Assembly (NCBI GenBank): GCA_005792805.1
Contig: SXQV01000097.1
Coordinates: forward strand, 1-8,050
DNA from: Methylococcaceae bacterium
GTDB lineage: Bacteria > Pseudomonadota > Gammaproteobacteria > Methylococcales > Methylococcaceae
Length of the DNA: 8,050 nucleotides
Direction: 5' to 3'
Under the pieces are notes generated by a model. The model was not told the DNA's origin. It did not search any database and was given only the letters and a program-made list of their open reading frames with translations. A program made the translations under genes and the position numbers. Below are positions 1 through 6,210 of the stretch, in pieces (positions within the stretch are counted from its first letter, which is position 1; every line of letters starts with the position of its first letter).

Positions 1-850
1 ACTCGCCATCCTGATAGAGAAACTCGAAAGTGCCCGCGCCAACATAGCCAATTTCCTTGCACGCCTTGACGCAGCGTGCGCCCATTTCATTGCGCCGCTC
101 TTCGCTGATGCCGGGGGCTGGCGCTTCCTCAACCACCTTCTGATGACGGCGCTGGGTAGAACAGTCACGTTCACCCAGATGAACGCAGTTGCCATGGGTA
201 TCGGCGATCACCTGGAATTCGACGTGGCGCGGGTCCTCCAGAAATTTCTCCATATAGACCATATCGTTACCGAAAGCGGCACCCGCCTCGCCCTTGGTCA
301 GGATAATGGCATTCAGCAGGTTGGCCTCGGTATGGACGACACGCATGCCGCGGCCGCCACCGCCACCCGCTGCCTTGATAATGATCGGGAAACCGATGCG
401 GCGGGCAATCTTCAGCGTCTCTTCGGGATCATCACCCAGTGGACCATCCGAGCCCGGCAGACAGGGAATCCCGGCCTTTTTCATGGCCTCGATAGCGGCC
501 ACCTTGTCGCCCATCACCCGGATGGTTTCGGGCTTTGGGCCGATAAAAACGAAACCGCTCTGAATCACTTTTTCAGCAAAATCGGCGTTTTCCGACAGAA
601 ACCCATAACCGGGATGGATAGCCTCGGCATCGGTCACTTCGGCGGCGCTGATGATGGCGGGCACGTTGAGGTAGCTTTCGCGGGAAGCGGCGGGGCCAAT
701 GCAGACCGACTCGTCGGCGAGGCGGACGTGTTTGAGGTCGCGGTCGGCCTCGGAATGCACGGCGACGGCCTTGATGCCGAGTTCCCGGCAGGCCCGAAGG
801 ATGCGCAGGGCGATTTCGCCCCGATTGGCAATCAGAATTTTACCGATCAT
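1..850 (-). CDS. accC: Biotin carboxylase subunit of acetyl-CoA carboxylase (partial, N-terminal 283 residues)
   Basis: Cytoplasmic enzyme that uses ATP and bicarbonate to carboxylate biotin on AccB, the first half-reaction of malonyl-CoA formation in fatty acid synthesis. I translated the frame by hand from the ATG at 848-850; it stays open to the window edge. It starts MIGKILIANRGEIALRILRA, the typical biotin carboxylase N-domain, followed by HPGYGFLSEN (79-88). The ATP-grasp region has the Gly-rich loop KAAGGGGGRGMR (159-170). K116, K159, H209, K238 and E276 fall at the positions known for the E. coli enzyme, so there are no indels so far. The family is about 450 residues, so roughly the last 165 lie outside the window. 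It is the last visible gene of aroQ-accB-accC, 49 bp after accB. No strong Shine-Dalgarno sequence precedes the ATG, and a near-identical second ATG context lies 25 nt upstream. Confidence 0.98.
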   Translation of the reverse strand, partial: MIGKILIANRGEIALRILRACRELGIKAVAVHSEADRDLKHVRLADESVCIGPAASRESYLNVPAIISAAEVTDAEAIHPGYGFLSENADFAEKVIQSGFVFIGPKPETIRVMGDKVAAIEAMKKAGIPCLPGSDGPLGDDPEETLKIARRIGFPIIIKAAGGGGGRGMRVVHTEANLLNAIILTKGEAGAAFGNDMVYMEKFLEDPRHVEFQVIADTHGNCVHLGERDCSTQRRHQKVVEEAPAPGISEERRNEMGARCVKACKEIGYVGAGTFEFLYQDGE

Positions 851-881
851 GGTGTGAACTCAGGTGTCCGGTCATGGTGTG
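843..881 (-). repeat. 14-bp direct repeat around the accC start codon, with short overlapping upstream ORF
   Basis: On the minus strand, CACACCATGATCGG (843-856) contains the accC start. A copy with one mismatch, CACACCATGACCGG, lies at 868-881, offset by 25 nt and therefore out of frame. The upstream ATG (873-875) opens an 11-codon frame (MTGHLSSHHDR) ending at TAA 840-842, just past the accC start. This is seen directly; any translational role is inference. Confidence 0.55.
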
Positions 882-899
882 GCGAGGAATCGATAGGAC

Positions 900-1358
900 T
901 CATTCAATGACGAACAGCGGCTGGTTGTATTCGACCGGCTGCGCATTTTCGACCAGCACCTTAGTGATCCTGCCGGCCTTGTCCGCCTCGATCTGGTTGA
1001 GACTTTTCATCGCTTCGATGATGCACAGGGTATCGCCGACTTCGACGCGCTGTCCCAGCTCTGCAAAAATCTTTGCCCCCGGTGTGGGTGAGCGGTAGAA
1101 CGTGCCGACCATCGGTGAGCGCACGATATGCCCCGTGAGCGGATCGGCTTCCCCTTTTTTGACCGGGGTGTCCCCTGCGGCTCCGGCAATCACGGGCTGG
1201 GGTGCCAGGGCCATTGGGGCCGCAACCATTTGCGGCACCTGCACGACCTGGGTGTGGCGGCTGATCCGCACCGACTCCTCGCCCTCATGAATTTCAATCT
1301 CGGTGACATCGGACTCGCCGATCATGTCGATCAATTTTTTTATTTTGCGGATATCCAT
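900..1358 (-). CDS. accB: Biotin carboxyl carrier protein of acetyl-CoA carboxylase (BCCP)
   Basis: Carries the biotin that AccC carboxylates and the carboxyltransferase AccAD discharges onto acetyl-CoA. The 152 residues match the family's usual length of about 150-156. Layout: N-terminal segment MDIRKIKKLIDMI with an acidic stretch (about 1-35), an Ala/Pro-rich flexible linker (about 38-65), then the biotinyl domain from about 78, starting HIVRSPMVGTFYRSPTPG and including the 'thumb' loop characteristic of AccB-type carriers. The biotinylation site is EAMKSLNQIEAD with Lys118, 34 residues from the C-terminus as expected. Unusually, the residue after the lysine is Ser119, where E. coli and most homologues have Met. 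The ATG at 1356-1358 lies 4 nt after the aroQ stop, implying coupled translation; no strong Shine-Dalgarno sequence is visible. accC follows 49 bp downstream. Confidence 0.98.
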   Translation of the reverse strand: MDIRKIKKLIDMIGESDVTEIEIHEGEESVRISRHTQVVQVPQMVAAPMALAPQPVIAGAAGDTPVKKGEADPLTGHIVRSPMVGTFYRSPTPGAKIFAELGQRVEVGDTLCIIEAMKSLNQIEADKAGRITKVLVENAQPVEYNQPLFVIE

Positions 1359-1362
1359 CGTT

Positions 1363-1815
1363 TTATTGACCCTGGTGTGAAGTGGTGGCCTCTATCGCGG
1401 CCATCAGGGCAAGTTCGTAGCCCATCGGGCCCAAGCCGCAAATGACGCCTTTGGCGATATCGGAAAGGTAGGAATGCTTACGGAACGGCTCCCGCGCATG
1501 GACATTCGAAAGATGGACCTCGATAAACGGTATCCGGGTCGCCAGCAAGGCATCCCGCAGGCCAATGCTGGTGTGGGTATAGGCGGCGGGATTGATCAGG
1601 ATGAAATCCACGGCCTCGCGATAAGCGGCGTGAATGCGATCAATCAACGCACCCTCCGCGTTGCTTTGGAAACAAGCCAGCGCATGCCCCGTTTTATCAG
1701 CCAATTCCATCAGGTGCGCATCGATTTCAGCCAGGGTCCGATTACCGTAAACCCCGGGTTCGCGAACGCCCAGCAGATTCAGATTCGGACCGTTGAGGAC
1801 GAGAATGCTGGCCAT
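1363..1815 (-). CDS. aroQ: Type II 3-dehydroquinate dehydratase
   Basis: Cytoplasmic shikimate-pathway enzyme converting 3-dehydroquinate to 3-dehydroshikimate; type II enzymes are dodecamers that work through an enolate and are unrelated to type I AroD. The 150 residues are the normal length. It opens with the family hallmark ILVLNGPNLNLLGVREPGVYG, containing the lid arginine (Arg18) and catalytic Tyr23. Further landmarks are Asn75 in LINPAAYTHTS (73-83), the catalytic His101 in EVHLSNVHAREPFR (99-112), and the C-terminal segment GVICGLGPMGYELAL. It is followed after 4 nt by accB and then accC, an order conserved in many gammaproteobacteria. A 105-bp gap separates it from the upstream tlpA-like gene, so it may have its own promoter, though I found no convincing -35/-10 pair. 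Confidence 0.97.
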   Translation of the reverse strand: MASILVLNGPNLNLLGVREPGVYGNRTLAEIDAHLMELADKTGHALACFQSNAEGALIDRIHAAYREAVDFILINPAAYTHTSIGLRDALLATRIPFIEVHLSNVHAREPFRKHSYLSDIAKGVICGLGPMGYELALMAAIEATTSHQGQ

Positions 1816-1920
1816 GAAAGGGAAAACGCTCCGAAATGCAGAAATGCGCGAGCATTTTGCCCAAACGTCGCCATATTGTCCACGAAATGCCCGCTTTCTT
1901 GGCGAAACGTCATCAGCCGT
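1816..1920 (-). promoter_or_regulatory. Gap upstream of aroQ with degenerate direct repeats and a small palindrome
   Basis: This 105-bp gap is the only sizeable one in the cutA-to-accC block, so it is the likeliest place for control of aroQ-accB-accC. On the plus strand GAAATGC occurs at 1833-1839, 1841-1847 and 1884-1890, and AAACGTC at 1863-1869 and 1905-1911. Two GAAATGC-N14/15-AAACGTC units therefore sit 42-43 bp apart, about four helical turns. The first unit contains the palindrome AAATGC-GCGA-GCATTT (1842-1857). No clear sigma-70 promoter or tlpA terminator is visible. A regulatory role is inference. Confidence 0.4.
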
Positions 1921-2436
1921 TCAAGGTGCCGCCAGGAGCGGCTTCAGCTTTTCCAGCAGCTGCTCACGACGAAACACGCCGGTGTGGGTCTCCACCTTCC
2001 GCCCATCGCGATCAAACACCACGGAAAACGGCAAGGCCGACAACTCGTTACCCAGGCTGTCAGCCCAGTCAGGCACGGCGGCATCCCCCACCAGAACGGG
2101 ATAATTGACGGGATGTTTTTCGAGATAGCCCCGAACCAGAGCGGGATCGTCGATGGCGACGCCGACAAATTGCAGGCCCCGATCACCCAGTTCCTTCTGG
2201 AGAGCCACAAACTCCGGCATCTCCTCTCGGCAAGGGGGGCACCAGGTGGCCCAGAAATTCAGCACCAATACCTTGCCCTGCCATTCGGCCAGCCGGTGGG
2301 AGCCGCCGTCAAGGTCCACCAAGGCCGGCTCAGGCAGCGCCGGAGGGGGGGGCGGCGTCGATACCCAGCGATACGCCATGAAGCCCGCCAGCATCGCGAT
2401 CAGGGCAATCGCGGTATAGCCTGTTGATCTGGTCAC
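1921..2436 (-). CDS. TlpA/ResA-like membrane-anchored thioredoxin-fold protein
   Basis: Probable periplasmic thiol-disulfide reductant tethered to the inner membrane. The 171 residues begin with an uncleaved-looking hydrophobic anchor (about 7-22), then a Pro-rich linker (27-38), then a redoxin domain. The active site is NFWATWCPPCREEMPEF with Cys66 and Cys69; the cis-proline position is Pro136 in ALPFSVVFDRDG. The WCPPC signature is typical of TlpA/ResA/CcmG proteins. I cannot tell from sequence whether it serves cytochrome c maturation or another client; no ccm gene is nearby. The start is GTG (2434-2436), overlapping the dsbD stop as GTGA, which suggests coupling and that DsbD re-reduces this protein. 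An uninterrupted C8 tract encodes the linker prolines. Confidence 0.9.
   Translation of the reverse strand: MTRSTGYTAIALIAMLAGFMAYRWVSTPPPPPALPEPALVDLDGGSHRLAEWQGKVLVLNFWATWCPPCREEMPEFVALQKELGDRGLQFVGVAIDDPALVRGYLEKHPVNYPVLVGDAAVPDWADSLGNELSALPFSVVFDRDGRKVETHTGVFRREQLLEKLKPLLAAP
2345..2352 (-). repeat. C8 homopolymer tract inside the tlpA-like gene
   Basis: Eight consecutive G on the plus strand (C on the coding strand) lie in the Pro-rich linker, upstream of the thioredoxin domain. A slip of one base would shift the frame before the WCPPC active site. It is also an easy place for a sequencing error, but the frame is intact as given. Confidence 0.5.
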
Positions 2437-4754
2437 GGATGCCGGGCCTGCTTGATGTGGTCCAGAAACGCATCAGCCTCCATGTACCCGATCACCCGTG
2501 ATGCCTTGCGTTCGTGGCCATCCTCACCGAAGAACAGGGTCGCGGGCGGGCCGATCAGACCAAAATACTTCATGAGCTCGGCATGTTGCTCCGTGTTCTC
2601 TGTCACATCTGCCTTGAGCAAAACCATTGATCCCAGCGCCTGGATGACTCGCGGATCCTTGAAGGTGTAATGCTCCATTTCCTTGCAGGAGACGCACCAG
2701 TCGGCATAAAAATCGAGCATCACCGGCTGCCCGCTGGCCGAGGCATCGGCGACCGCCTTCTCCATCTCAAGAACCGAATGCACCGGACGAAACTTCAACC
2801 CTTCCTGCGCCACAGCGGTGCCTCCCGCATGCGTCACGCCCGCAATGCCCTTGAGCGGCTGCAGAGGGTTGGTGCTGTTGGAGGCCACGCCAATCAGCAA
2901 CAGGATGCCGTAAGCCAGCATCGCAATGCCGACACCCTTCCACAGCTTGCGCCAACCGGAGGCGGGTGCCGGCAACGCATCCAGCGCCCCCAGGTAAATG
3001 GCCGGAACAATGAGCAGCAGCGCCCACAGCAGCAGGGTGACCGCTGAGGGCAGGATACGATCCAGCAACCAGACAGCAATAGCCAGAAGTCCCACACCGA
3101 ACACCGCCTTGACGGCATTCATCCAGGTACCGGCACGCGGCAGCAGCTTCCCGGCAGATGCGCCGATCACCAGCAGGGGGATGCCCATCCCCAAACCCAG
3201 CGAGAACAGCGCCAGCCCCCCCAACAGCGCATCGCCGGTCTGGCCGATGTAAATCAGTGCTCCCGCCAGCGGGGCGGCAACACAAGGCCCGACAATCAGC
3301 GCTGATAAAGCCCCCATCACTGCCGCTCCGGCCAGCGTGCCCCCGTGCTGCTGGTTGCTGATTCTGGCAAGACTGGATTGCAGAAAACCGGGCAACTGCA
3401 ATGAGAAAAGACCAAACATGGACAGCGCCAGCACCACGAACACCGCACTGAAAGCGATGATTACCCTGGGCTCCTGAAACAGTGCCTGGAGGTTGCTGCC
3501 AAACAGTCCGGCCAGTACACCAAACCCCGTGTACGCCAGTGCGGAAGCGAGAACGTAACTCAGCGACAGCATGAAGGCCCGACCGGTGGTGATCTTGTGT
3601 CCATGACCGACGATGATGCCGGAGAGAATCGGTATCATCGGGAAGATGCAGGGCGTGAACGCCAGCAACAGCCCCATCCCTAAAAAGCTGGCGGCGGTCA
3701 GCCAGATCGAATCCTTCTTGAGCGAGTCGACAATGGCGCACTGTTCCGACAAACCCTCCGTTTCCACAAAACCTGCCGGTGGCCCCGCTTCGCACTCGCC
3801 CGCCACCGTCGCAGGTGGCCGAACGGCGGCACCGATGACACCGCCAGCGGGCAATTCAAGCACCCGCGTCTTTTCCATGGGCGGATAGCAAACGCCCCGA
3901 TCAGCACATCCCTGGAATGTGGCACGCAGTTCCAGGCGAGCCGGCTCCAGATGGCCTCTATGCAAGGGTAGGGCGAAACCAGCCTCCTTGTGGAAGACTT
4001 CCACCGAGCCGAATTCGGGATCCTGTTTGGGCTCCCCGTGAGGGATCTCATGCCGGCCCAACTGAATCCCAGACCCATCATTCAGGGCGAAGGTGAATTT
4101 CTCCCGATAGAGGTAATAGCCATCGGCGATCTGCCAGCTGACCCATAGGGTGTTGGCATCCTTGACCTCGGCATAGAAGCGGAATGCCTCATCGGGAGGG
4201 AGAAGATCACCCTGGCCTCCGGGCTTGATCCCCAGGGATTTGAGCATGTCCTTCAGCGCGGATCCGCTATCGTTGACCGCCACTTGCACCGCTGCGACGG
4301 GCCAGGCCAGAGCCACGGCCTGTTTTTTCGGCGAATAACACACGCCAGCATCCGCACAACCCTGCGAGGAGACGTCGATCAACACCTCTGACGAGCCTGC
4401 GGTTTGGCGTATCAGGGGCACCCGAATTTCCAGGTGGCCGCGATAAACCTCCATCACGCCCATTGCCGCATCATGTTTGGTTTCGCCCGGCGGGAAGATC
4501 GGCAAGCCCAAACCCACGCCGGGTGTCCGGGAGACAAACTTCAAGCGCTTTTGATAGAGATGGTAGCCATCCGCAATATCCCAGTTGAACACCGCCTCAT
4601 CCCTGTCTACCCGATAGGAGAAGCGAAATGCCTCATCGTTCGGCAACAGCTCGTTACTGGTAATCGCGAAAGCCGGGGGCAGGCTGAACAGCACACACAG
4701 GCCGAAGACTACCGCCCATCGCTTGAGCGTGACGGCAAATACGATTGAATTCAT
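2433..4754 (-). CDS. dsbD: Thiol:disulfide interchange protein DsbD with duplicated N-terminal alpha domain
   Basis: Inner-membrane protein that moves electrons from cytoplasmic thioredoxin to periplasmic thiol proteins. I chose the ATG at 4752-4754: it overlaps the cutA stop as ATGA and gives a clean signal peptide ending PPAFA (residue 30); an earlier in-frame start at 4784 adds ten implausible residues. Length is 773, well above the roughly 565 of E. coli DsbD. Domains: alpha-1 (about 31-155) with Cys133/Cys139 in QGCADAGVCYSP; alpha-2 (about 180-305) with Cys283/Cys289 in QGCADRGVCYPP; a linker with Cys321 and Cys339; the eight-helix beta domain (about 348-625) with Cys369 in AFTPCIFPM and Cys491 in VGPCVAAPL; and a C-terminal thioredoxin-like gamma domain with DFYADWCVSCKEME (Cys687/Cys690). 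The two alpha domains align throughout (LLPNDEAFRF at 36 and LLPPDEAFRF at 184), so this is a tandem duplication. All six canonical beta/gamma/alpha cysteines are present. Confidence 0.96.
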   Translation of the reverse strand: MNSIVFAVTLKRWAVVFGLCVLFSLPPAFAITSNELLPNDEAFRFSYRVDRDEAVFNWDIADGYHLYQKRLKFVSRTPGVGLGLPIFPPGETKHDAAMGVMEVYRGHLEIRVPLIRQTAGSSEVLIDVSSQGCADAGVCYSPKKQAVALAWPVAAVQVAVNDSGSALKDMLKSLGIKPGGQGDLLPPDEAFRFYAEVKDANTLWVSWQIADGYYLYREKFTFALNDGSGIQLGRHEIPHGEPKQDPEFGSVEVFHKEAGFALPLHRGHLEPARLELRATFQGCADRGVCYPPMEKTRVLELPAGGVIGAAVRPPATVAGECEAGPPAGFVETEGLSEQCAIVDSLKKDSIWLTAASFLGMGLLLAFTPCIFPMIPILSGIIVGHGHKITTGRAFMLSLSYVLASALAYTGFGVLAGLFGSNLQALFQEPRVIIAFSAVFVVLALSMFGLFSLQLPGFLQSSLARISNQQHGGTLAGAAVMGALSALIVGPCVAAPLAGALIYIGQTGDALLGGLALFSLGLGMGIPLLVIGASAGKLLPRAGTWMNAVKAVFGVGLLAIAVWLLDRILPSAVTLLLWALLLIVPAIYLGALDALPAPASGWRKLWKGVGIAMLAYGILLLIGVASNSTNPLQPLKGIAGVTHAGGTAVAQEGLKFRPVHSVLEMEKAVADASASGQPVMLDFYADWCVSCKEMEHYTFKDPRVIQALGSMVLLKADVTENTEQHAELMKYFGLIGPPATLFFGEDGHERKASRVIGYMEADAFLDHIKQARHP

Positions 4755-5080
4755 GAACGATGACCTACCCATGCACTGATCCACTCAAAATAGTCCTTAC
4801 TCCCCCGCTCAACCGGGATGGCGATAATTTCCGGCACCGCATAGGGGTGCCGCTGCTTGATGAACGCCTCAAGCTCGGCAAATTTGGCCGCCTCGGTCTT
4901 GATGAGCAAAAGCAGTTCCCCGGCCTCCTGGACCTGCCCTTCCCAGCCATAAATCGACGTCACACCCGGCAGTAGATTGACACAGGCGGCGCGCCGGTTC
5001 TCAACCAGCGCAAGGGCGAGTTCACGGGCCGTTTCCGCATCCGGGCAAGTACATAACACTAGACAGTAATCGGCTGACAT
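4751..5080 (-). CDS. cutA: CutA-like divalent-ion tolerance protein
   Basis: Small trimeric ferredoxin-fold protein, linked historically to copper/divalent-cation tolerance in E. coli; its true biochemical role is still unclear. From the ATG at 5078-5080 it is 109 residues, matching the family's usual 105-115. Family landmarks: VLCTCPDAETAREL near the N-terminus (Cys10, Cys12), RRAACVNLLPGVTSIYGWEG (Cys33), an IKT strand, and the C-terminal HPYAVPEIIAIPV (His78, Glu84) followed by DYFEWI. A TTG six codons upstream (5096-5098) could extend it, but neither start has a good Shine-Dalgarno sequence and the conserved domain begins at the ATG. The stop overlaps the dsbD start (ATGA). Association with dsbD is common in gammaproteobacteria, perhaps reflecting copper and thiol stress, but that is inference. 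Confidence 0.95.
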   Translation of the reverse strand: MSADYCLVLCTCPDAETARELALALVENRRAACVNLLPGVTSIYGWEGQVQEAGELLLLIKTEAAKFAELEAFIKQRHPYAVPEIIAIPVERGSKDYFEWISAWVGHRS

Positions 5081-5133
5081 GGCACAAAGCCCGTTCAATC
5101 AAAGTCCCGGGATTCTAAACCTGTGAGAGCCAC
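5081..5133. promoter_or_regulatory. Short divergent intergenic region between cutA and fxsA
   Basis: Only 53 bp separate the divergent start codons, so promoters for the cutA block (minus) and fxsA (plus) must lie here or inside the neighbouring coding ends. It contains the palindrome TCCCGGGA (5105-5112) and a weak GAGAG ribosome-binding site for fxsA (5125-5129). I see no convincing -35/-10 pair in either direction. Confidence 0.35.
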
Positions 5134-5562
5134 ATGAACATTAGCCGACCCCTTTTACTGCTACTCGGTGCCCTGCCCTTCATCGAAATTCTGATACTGA
5201 TCCGGGTCATCGGGATGGTGGGCTTTATGGCCGCCCTGGGGCTATTGCTGCTTGCGGGAGCCATTGGCGTGACCATCATTCGCGAGCAAGGCCTGTCGGC
5301 ATTGATCCGCTCCCAGCAGGCGCTGGCGCGGGGCGAGCTACCGGCGCGTGAAATCGCCAATAGCGGCATCACCGTGCTGGGCGGCGTACTGCTGGTAATT
5401 CCCGGCTTCCTCAGCGACCTTTTGGCCCTGCCCTGCCTGATTCCACCCATACGCACCCATCTTGCCGAACGCCTCATCAGCCGCCGCTTCATCACACCAA
5501 CGCCCCAAACCCGTTCTGCCGGGGACTCGGTGATCGAAGGCGAATTCCGCCGGGAAGACTGA
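5134..5562 (+). CDS. fxsA: FxsA family membrane protein
   Basis: Small inner-membrane protein of the FxsA family; in E. coli, overproduced FxsA sequesters the phage T7 PifA exclusion protein, but its normal role is unknown. The 142 residues compare with 158 in E. coli. Hydrophobic segments are at about 6-26, 28-49 and 78-103, with the family's IEILILIRVIG near the first, then VTIIREQGLSAL and the amphipathic QQALARGELPAREI (61-74), then a VIPGFLSDLLALP stretch (88-100). The C-terminus is cytoplasmic-looking and ends in the family's acidic IEGEF-type tail (134-138). It is divergent from cutA. In several gammaproteobacteria fxsA lies beside groES/groEL, but here the next gene is a peroxiredoxin. 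Confidence 0.92.
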   Translation: MNISRPLLLLLGALPFIEILILIRVIGMVGFMAALGLLLLAGAIGVTIIREQGLSALIRSQQALARGELPAREIANSGITVLGGVLLVIPGFLSDLLALPCLIPPIRTHLAERLISRRFITPTPQTRSAGDSVIEGEFRRED

Positions 5563-5692
5563 CGCCCAAGCCCACTCATCCCCCTGTATTTCATAAGGTT
5601 ATGGAACGGTCAGGTATAAACCCTGCACTTTGACTTGGCCGCCCGCTTCGGACATCCTCTGCGCTCCCTTCAACCCTCCAAAGGTGAAATCC
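5563..5692 (+). promoter_or_regulatory. Upstream region of the peroxiredoxin gene with candidate -10 box
   Basis: This 130-bp gap separates fxsA from the peroxiredoxin. TATAAA at 5615-5620 (within GGTATAAAC) is a good -10 candidate, but no TTGACA-like -35 lies 16-18 bp upstream, which would fit either a weak or an activator-dependent promoter. No OxyR-type ATAG-N7-CTAT pattern is evident. AAGGTG (5681-5686) is a plausible ribosome-binding site for the ATG at 5693. I see no terminator hairpin after fxsA. Confidence 0.35.
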
Positions 5693-6199
5693 ATGACAAT
5701 CAAAGTTGGCGAAACGCTTCCGGAAGGTAGCCTGATCGAGTGCGTCGAGTTCGACCCGGCGAATGGCTGCCCCATCAACCCGCAAACCCTCAACGTTTCC
5801 GATTTAATCCAGAACAAGAAAATTGTCATTTTTGGTCTGCCCGGTGCCTTCACCCCGACCTGTTCGCTGAAACATCTGCCAGGCTATGTTGAGCAGATTG
5901 ACGCCCTCAAGGCCAAGGGGGTAGACGAAGTCTGGTGCGTGTCCGTCAACGATCATTTCGTGATGGCCGCCTGGGGCCGTGAGCAAAAGACTGGCGGCAA
6001 GGTGCGCATGATGGCTGATGGCAGCGCGGAGTTCGTGAAAAAGCTGGGGCTTGATCGCGACCTCACGCCCAATGGCATGGGTATCCGCTCTCAACGTTTT
6101 GCCATGATCGTCGGCAACGGCGTGGTCAAGTACCTCGGCGTCGAAGGCTCCGGCAAGTTCGAAGTTTCCAACGTCGAAGCCGTACTGGCACAGCTTTGA
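5693..6199 (+). CDS. Prx5-type peroxiredoxin
   Basis: Cytoplasmic thiol peroxidase (no signal peptide) reducing hydrogen peroxide and organic hydroperoxides. I start it at the ATG 5693-5695, preceded by AAGGTG, giving 168 residues, typical for a stand-alone Prx5; the longer open frame upstream lacks conserved sequence. The active site is GLPGAFTPTCSLKHLPGY (48-65) with peroxidatic Cys57 and the PxxxT/SxxC signature; the catalytic arginine is likely Arg135 in GIRSQRFAMIVGNG. Other cysteines are Cys17, Cys26 and Cys82 (in VWCVSVND), so the resolving partner is uncertain. Some bacterial Prx5 proteins carry a C-terminal glutaredoxin domain; this one does not. It ends 11 bp before the convergent fdhE stop. 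Confidence 0.95.
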   Translation: MTIKVGETLPEGSLIECVEFDPANGCPINPQTLNVSDLIQNKKIVIFGLPGAFTPTCSLKHLPGYVEQIDALKAKGVDEVWCVSVNDHFVMAAWGREQKTGGKVRMMADGSAEFVKKLGLDRDLTPNGMGIRSQRFAMIVGNGVVKYLGVEGSGKFEVSNVEAVLAQL

Positions 6200-6210
6200 C
6201 GAAGCCGAAC

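Noticed and set aside
143..910. 255-codon plus-strand open frame opposite accC
   Set aside because: It is antisense to accC, whose hand translation matches biotin carboxylase residue by residue; the product is low in recognisable motifs and has no ribosome-binding site.
1151..1186. CCCCTTTTTTGACCGGGG stretch in accB as another copy of the fdhE repeat
   Set aside because: It lacks the TTGAAAAA module and the long G/C arms; it is ordinary linker-coding sequence.
1474..2427. 317-codon plus-strand open frame spanning aroQ, the gap and the tlpA-like gene
   Set aside because: It lies antisense to two clearly recognised genes and reads as a Gln/Arg-rich shadow frame of GC-rich coding DNA.
2767..3795. 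342-codon minus-strand frame within dsbD
   Set aside because: It is a same-strand shifted frame of dsbD; the dsbD frame has membrane helices, TPC/GPC motifs and the CVSC site.
4755..4784. Upstream in-frame start for dsbD adding ten residues
   Set aside because: It would put charged residues before the signal peptide and extend the overlap with cutA; the ATGA overlap start at 4754 fits better.
5630..5692. Longer N-terminus for the peroxiredoxin
   Set aside because: The 21 extra residues lack family similarity, while the ATG at 5693 has AAGGTG upstream and begins at the family's normal N-terminus.
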